Source of the DNA: Terriglobia bacterium
GTDB lineage: Bacteria > Acidobacteriota > Terriglobia > Acidiferrales > UBA7541
Assembly (NCBI GenBank): GCA_020073605.1
Contig: JAIQEW010000011.1
Span: 62,001 to 126,000 of the forward strand
Length of the DNA stretch: 64,000 nucleotides
Direction: 5' to 3'
In this document: positions 60,687 through 64,000 of the stretch, one piece after another
Layout of the letters: every line of letters begins with the position of its first letter
Numbering within the stretch: the stretch's first letter is position 1
Translations under genes and position numbers: made by a program
Notes under the pieces: model-generated
Databases searched by the model: none
What the model saw: the letters and a program-made list of their open reading frames with translations, nothing else
What the model was told of the DNA's origin: nothing

Positions 60687-62819
60687 TTGCTCAAGATCTA
60701 TCGGTTGCCGGCCGTCCTGATACTCTCCCTGTTGGCCACATCCGCCGCGTCGGCCCAGGCGCCGCACGTCTTCCCCTTTCGGGCAACGAATTACGACGTC
60801 CAAGCGATCCTCCGTCCCGAGGATCAGACCATCCAAGCGAAGGCCAAGGTGGATTTCGTGGCCGATCAGGTGGCGAAAACGCTGCTCGTGGAGCTGCATC
60901 CTGACTTGCGAGTCAGCTCCGTCACGATGGCCGGACAGCCTGTCGTCTTCGCGCGCGACAACAACGCGCCGCTCCTGTTGAGCATCGCGCTGCCGACCAC
61001 GGCGACTCCGGGAAAGCAGGTTACGCTCACGTTCGAATACAGCGGCCCGGTTTCGAGCGAGGAGGATAGCCCGACGAAAGGCGTCCGCTTCGCCTCGATC
61101 GACAAGACTTCGGCATACCTTCTGCTGCCCGCGCGCTGGTTTCCGCTCACGAACTACCCGTCAAACCGATACACGGGGACTTTCAACCTCATCGTTCCCA
61201 ACACGCTTGCCGTCGCCGGCACGGGGAAAGCAGACGCACCAACGATGCTCCCCGGGATCGGCACAGGCGCCTCTGGCCAGGCGTCGTATGTGTTCCACTG
61301 CGACCAGCCCGGGCCTGTCGGGTCGTTTGTAGCCGGCAACCTGCAGCTCACGCCGGCGCCGACGGAAGGCTATCAGTTTTCCTTCTACACACCGCCCGCG
61401 CAGGCCTCGACCGTCGCGCCTTACGCGAGTTCCCTCGGATTGATCCTGAACTATTTTGCTGACCAATTCGGATCGTTCGCGAGCCAGCCTCAAATAACGG
61501 TGGCGCAGATGCCGGATGGCTCGCTGGCGGGATATTCCGCCCCGGGCCTTCTCTTAATCAGCGCACGTCAGTGGACCACCAAGACAAACGACCGGGTGCT
61601 ATCGCAGCTCGCCGCGGGCCAGTGGTGGGGCAACCAGGTCCTGCCCGCCACGGCGGCGGATGTGTGGGTCACGGACGGGCTCTCTCGCTACGCCGAGGCC
61701 ATGTATGCGGAGCAGTCCGGGGGTGTCGCCAACCTCAACAAGGCGCTCGAAGACTTTGCCGTGGGCGCGCTGATGTTTGAAGAGGCGACGCCCATCGCAC
61801 AGGCAGACCACCTTCCCGCGTATTCGGACTCCTACCGCTCGATCGTCGCCGACAAGGGCGCGATGGTCTTTCACATGCTTCGCGCCCAACTGGGCGACGA
61901 CGCCTTCACGGCTCTCCTGCGCGAGTTCTACAAGCAGCATGCAGGGAAGACGGCGACGATTGACGATTTCGAAAAGCTCACCGCGGAGAAACTTCCACAG
62001 CCAAAAATCGGCGAGCCGGCCCTCAATCTCGTTTCCTTCTTTTCGCAGTGGCTGAATTCGACCGGTGTTCCGGAATTCACGCTGCAATACATCGTCTATC
62101 GCACGCCGAAGGGTTTTCAGGTGATCGGCAAGATTCACCAGGACCTCGATACGTTCCGCATGCCCGTCGAGGTGAAGGTGGATACCGAAGGCAATCCGGA
62201 GCTTAAAAAGATCCTCGTGACCGGCACGAATTCGGGGTTCGAGCTTGAAACATTCGGGCGGCCCAAACCAAACGGCCTCACCATCGATCCGAACAACAAC
62301 CTTCTGAAATCAAGCCCGCGACTCCGCGTGCGCGCGACGATCGCGCGGGGCGAGGCGATGGCGACAGTCGGCCGGTATTACGAGGCCATTCAGCAGTATC
62401 AGCGCGCGCTCGATGTGCAGCCGACCAGCTCGCTCGCGCATTTCCGGATGGGCGAGGCGATGTTCTATCAGAAGAACTACCAATCGGCCGCCAATGCGTT
62501 CCGCGCAGCCCTGGGCGGCGACCTTGACCCGAAGTGGGTCGAGGTGTGGGGCCACATCTACATGGGCAAGATCTACGACATTCTGGGCCAGCGCGAGCGT
62601 GCCGTGAACGAGTACAGCCTCGCGCAGCACCTCAAGGACGATACCGCAGGCGCCCAGGCCGAGGCTGCGCGGTACATGCAGAAGGCCTATGCGGGAGATA
62701 GCTCAGCCCCCGCCGCCACGGCCACGGCGAGCGGCAATCCCGCGCAAGCTCCCGCCCCAACCGGTGACGCTGCCGGCGACAAACAGCCCGTCCTCAAGAA
62801 GCGCCCCGAAAACAACTAG
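60687..62819 (+). CDS. M1-peptidase-like protein lacking the catalytic motifs, with TPRs
   Basis: The 710-residue exported protein has a signal peptide (LPAVLILSLLATSAASAQ), an M1-type N-terminal beta domain and a thermolysin-like domain. The zinc site is lost: HExxH is replaced by QLAAG (residues 307-311, before QWWGN), the third-ligand motif reads TDGLS (D330) and the GxMEN motif reads LAGYS. It cannot be an active M1 peptidase. TPR-like helices (RGEAMATVGRYYEAIQQYQ, MGEAMFYQKNYQSAANAF) occupy about residues 550-655, followed by a Pro/Ala tail. The TTG start has GAGAGAGGG upstream. A binding or scaffold role is inferred. Confidence 0.82.
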   Translation: MLKIYRLPAVLILSLLATSAASAQAPHVFPFRATNYDVQAILRPEDQTIQAKAKVDFVADQVAKTLLVELHPDLRVSSVTMAGQPVVFARDNNAPLLLSIALPTTATPGKQVTLTFEYSGPVSSEEDSPTKGVRFASIDKTSAYLLLPARWFPLTNYPSNRYTGTFNLIVPNTLAVAGTGKADAPTMLPGIGTGASGQASYVFHCDQPGPVGSFVAGNLQLTPAPTEGYQFSFYTPPAQASTVAPYASSLGLILNYFADQFGSFASQPQITVAQMPDGSLAGYSAPGLLLISARQWTTKTNDRVLSQLAAGQWWGNQVLPATAADVWVTDGLSRYAEAMYAEQSGGVANLNKALEDFAVGALMFEEATPIAQADHLPAYSDSYRSIVADKGAMVFHMLRAQLGDDAFTALLREFYKQHAGKTATIDDFEKLTAEKLPQPKIGEPALNLVSFFSQWLNSTGVPEFTLQYIVYRTPKGFQVIGKIHQDLDTFRMPVEVKVDTEGNPELKKILVTGTNSGFELETFGRPKPNGLTIDPNNNLLKSSPRLRVRATIARGEAMATVGRYYEAIQQYQRALDVQPTSSLAHFRMGEAMFYQKNYQSAANAFRAALGGDLDPKWVEVWGHIYMGKIYDILGQRERAVNEYSLAQHLKDDTAGAQAEAARYMQKAYAGDSSAPAATATASGNPAQAPAPTGDAAGDKQPVLKKRPENN

Positions 62820-63356
62820 TCAATTGGGTTTCGCGCGTTTCCCCTGAAGTTCCTTGAGAACTTCGTCAAAAGTTGTAAGGGCATCCTTGTCAAACAGGAC
62901 GAAGGAGACTTTCTCTATGGAGGTAGGACGTTCGAAATGCTTCGCCGTCTCGCGCAACATGATTTCGGCGCACTCGCGAAGCGGAAAGCCGGCGATACCG
63001 GTACCGACGGCTGGAAACGCAATCGTCTTTAATCCTTTTTGGGCGGCGATGCGAAGGGCGTGCGCCGTAGAGCTGCGCAGCGACTGCGCCGATGTGGGCC
63101 CTCCGAGTTGCATGCTCGCCGCGTGGATCACGTAGCGCGCTTTCAGATTGCCGCCCGATGTGATGGCGGCCCCGCCCACGGGGATCGCTCCGATTTCGTC
63201 GCATTCGGCTTGGATCCGCGGACCGCCCTTGCGGCGAATGGCCCCGGCAACCCCGCCGCCAAGCTGAAGTTCGTTGTTCGCGGCGTTCACAATGGCATCG
63301 GTATCCATTTCCGTGAGGTCGCCCTGGCGCACTTCGATTCGCTCAGCGAGGTTCAT
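62820..63356 (-). CDS. Macro-domain protein (ADP-ribose-binding/deacetylase type)
   Basis: The 178-residue macro domain begins IEVRQGDLTEMDTDAIVNAANNELQLGGGVAGAI, which includes the ADP-ribose-binding GD and NAAN/GGGVAGAI loops. TIAFPAVGTGIAGFP forms the phosphate loop. The closest type is the MacroD/YmdB or Af1521 group, which bind or hydrolyse ADP-ribose derivatives. ATG 63356 was chosen at the domain start, with AGGAG upstream. Its stop directly abuts that of the convergent M1-like gene. Confidence 0.88.
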   Translation of the reverse strand: MNLAERIEVRQGDLTEMDTDAIVNAANNELQLGGGVAGAIRRKGGPRIQAECDEIGAIPVGGAAITSGGNLKARYVIHAASMQLGGPTSAQSLRSSTAHALRIAAQKGLKTIAFPAVGTGIAGFPLRECAEIMLRETAKHFERPTSIEKVSFVLFDKDALTTFDEVLKELQGKRAKPN

Positions 63357-63412
63357 TGGGAAAAATTCTCCTGACTGCCGGGAAGATACCGCGCGGCGAG
63401 CCATAAGGCCGG

Positions 63413-63799
63413 CTAAAGCTTCGCGATGCCCTCTTCGTCGAATCCCACGATGACGCGGCCGCCCGCCACGATCACGGGCCGGCGTATCAAGTTCGGTTCT
63501 TGGGCCATGAGGCGGATTGCCTCCTTCCGCGTGGGCGGATTCTCCGCCATCTTCTTTTTCCGGAAGAGTTCGTTGCGGCTGTTCAGGAATTCGGTGTAGT
63601 CGCGGTCGCCGATGAGCTTCTCAAGCTCCGCGGGGCTCAATCTTTGCTTGGCGAGATCGCGAAAATAGAGCTGGAACCCGCGCCTCTCCATATATTTTCG
63701 CGCCTTCCGGCATGTCGTGCAGCTCGGCTTTTGCAGGAATTGGATCTTCTTCCCCGCTCTTGCCGCCCGTTTCGCCGTCTTCTTTCGGGTAATGGCCAT
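63413..63799 (-). CDS. ArsC/Spx-family protein
   Basis: The 128-residue thioredoxin-fold protein has a basic N-terminal extension (about 18 residues) before IQFLQKPSCTTCRKARKYMERRG. The CxxC site in this position is typical of the Spx/MgsR and arsenate reductase-related family. RELFRKKK and RRPVIVAGGRVIVGFDEE match the C-terminal half. The CTTC pair suggests a redox or glutaredoxin-linked role rather than arsenate reduction specifically. GGAGGAAGGGG precedes ATG 63799 and overlaps the end of the upstream rhodanese gene, so the two are coupled. Confidence 0.8.
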   Translation of the reverse strand: MAITRKKTAKRAARAGKKIQFLQKPSCTTCRKARKYMERRGFQLYFRDLAKQRLSPAELEKLIGDRDYTEFLNSRNELFRKKKMAENPPTRKEAIRLMAQEPNLIRRPVIVAGGRVIVGFDEEGIAKL

Positions 63800-63810
63800 C
63801 CCCTTCCTCC

Positions 63811-64000
63811 TCAGTATCGCGGCACGCGTGGATCCACTTCCGTCGCCCAGCGATCGATCCCGCCGGACATCGACCGTGCGCCTTGAATTCCCTGCATTCG
63901 CAGCCATGCGGCAGCGTCAAGGCTGCGAATGCCGTGGTGGCAGAACAAGACGATCTGTTGCAATTCCGACAGGCGCGGCACGTTGGCCGGGATTTCACGC
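63811..64000 (-). CDS. Rhodanese-like domain protein, C-terminal part (cut by the window end)
   Basis: Reading in from the window edge, 62 residues give LFCHHGIRSLDAAAWL and RSMSGGIDRWATEVD, ending VPRY. This is the rhodanese active-site loop (Cys of CHHGIRS) and the SMSGGIDRW motif of single-domain sulfurtransferases. The N-terminal half lies outside the window. The stop is 12 nt before the start of the ArsC/Spx-like gene, so the two probably form a thiol-redox operon. Confidence 0.8.
   Translation of the reverse strand, partial: REIPANVPRLSELQQIVLFCHHGIRSLDAAAWLRMQGIQGARSMSGGIDRWATEVDPRVPRY

Overview
The window reads as a piece of a GC-rich, Gram-negative chromosome, most likely an acidobacterium. 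This is inferred from two-membrane machinery (lpxB remnant, outer-membrane beta-barrels), MtrA/MtrB-type porin-cytochrome genes, several PilZ-type proteins, and many secreted proteins of unrecognised family. Taxonomy was not tested by any search. No insertion sequence, phage gene or CRISPR array was seen.

Layout: 1-9415 holds a truncated M1 aminopeptidase, then a C2 (glycolate) module. glcD-glcE-glcF on + face glycerate kinase, a GlcG-like protein and a hydroxypyruvate/glyoxylate reductase on -. 9507-11849 is an ECF sigma factor, an anti-sigma factor and a secreted protein. 12105-22191 carries acetyl-CoA synthetase, a PQQ dehydrogenase, a REC-PilZ regulator, an SDR, small proteins, and a STAS/PP2C partner-switching pair. 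22380-28191 is a SAM-I riboswitch with a trans-sulfuration enzyme gene, followed by bioBFDA. 28246-29184 has a flavin reductase and tRNA-Ser and tRNA-Gln.

The most notable region is 29305-42630, all on the minus strand and about 13 kb long. It encodes two decaheme cytochrome/MtrB-like porin pairs, a two-helix membrane tetraheme cytochrome, a monoheme cytochrome c and a small membrane protein. It also encodes a membrane-anchored CuA-type cupredoxin, a Tat-exported four-cluster Fe-S protein and an NrfD-type quinol dehydrogenase with an unusual C-terminal extension. A Crp/Fnr-family regulator with a CRP-type recognition helix sits at the upstream end. CRP-like TGTGA-N6-TCACA operators lie in front of three transcription units. 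Two of these lie in 67-nt promoter segments that are about 84% identical, suggesting duplication of a promoter-cytochrome-porin unit. Together the genes could move electrons between the quinone pool and the outside of the cell. Direction and terminal partner are not shown by the sequence.

42935-52000 contains a SnoaL-like protein, a secreted protein with a structured leader, an NtrC-type response regulator, an S2P-type protease, and the SRP RNA-dnaX-ybaB-recR cluster with a PEBP gene inserted on the opposite strand. 52056-64000 contains a 900-residue PilZ/coiled-coil protein, a heterodimeric ABC exporter, a broken lpxB, a catalytically dead M1-like protein with TPRs, a macro-domain protein, an ArsC/Spx-like protein and a partial rhodanese.
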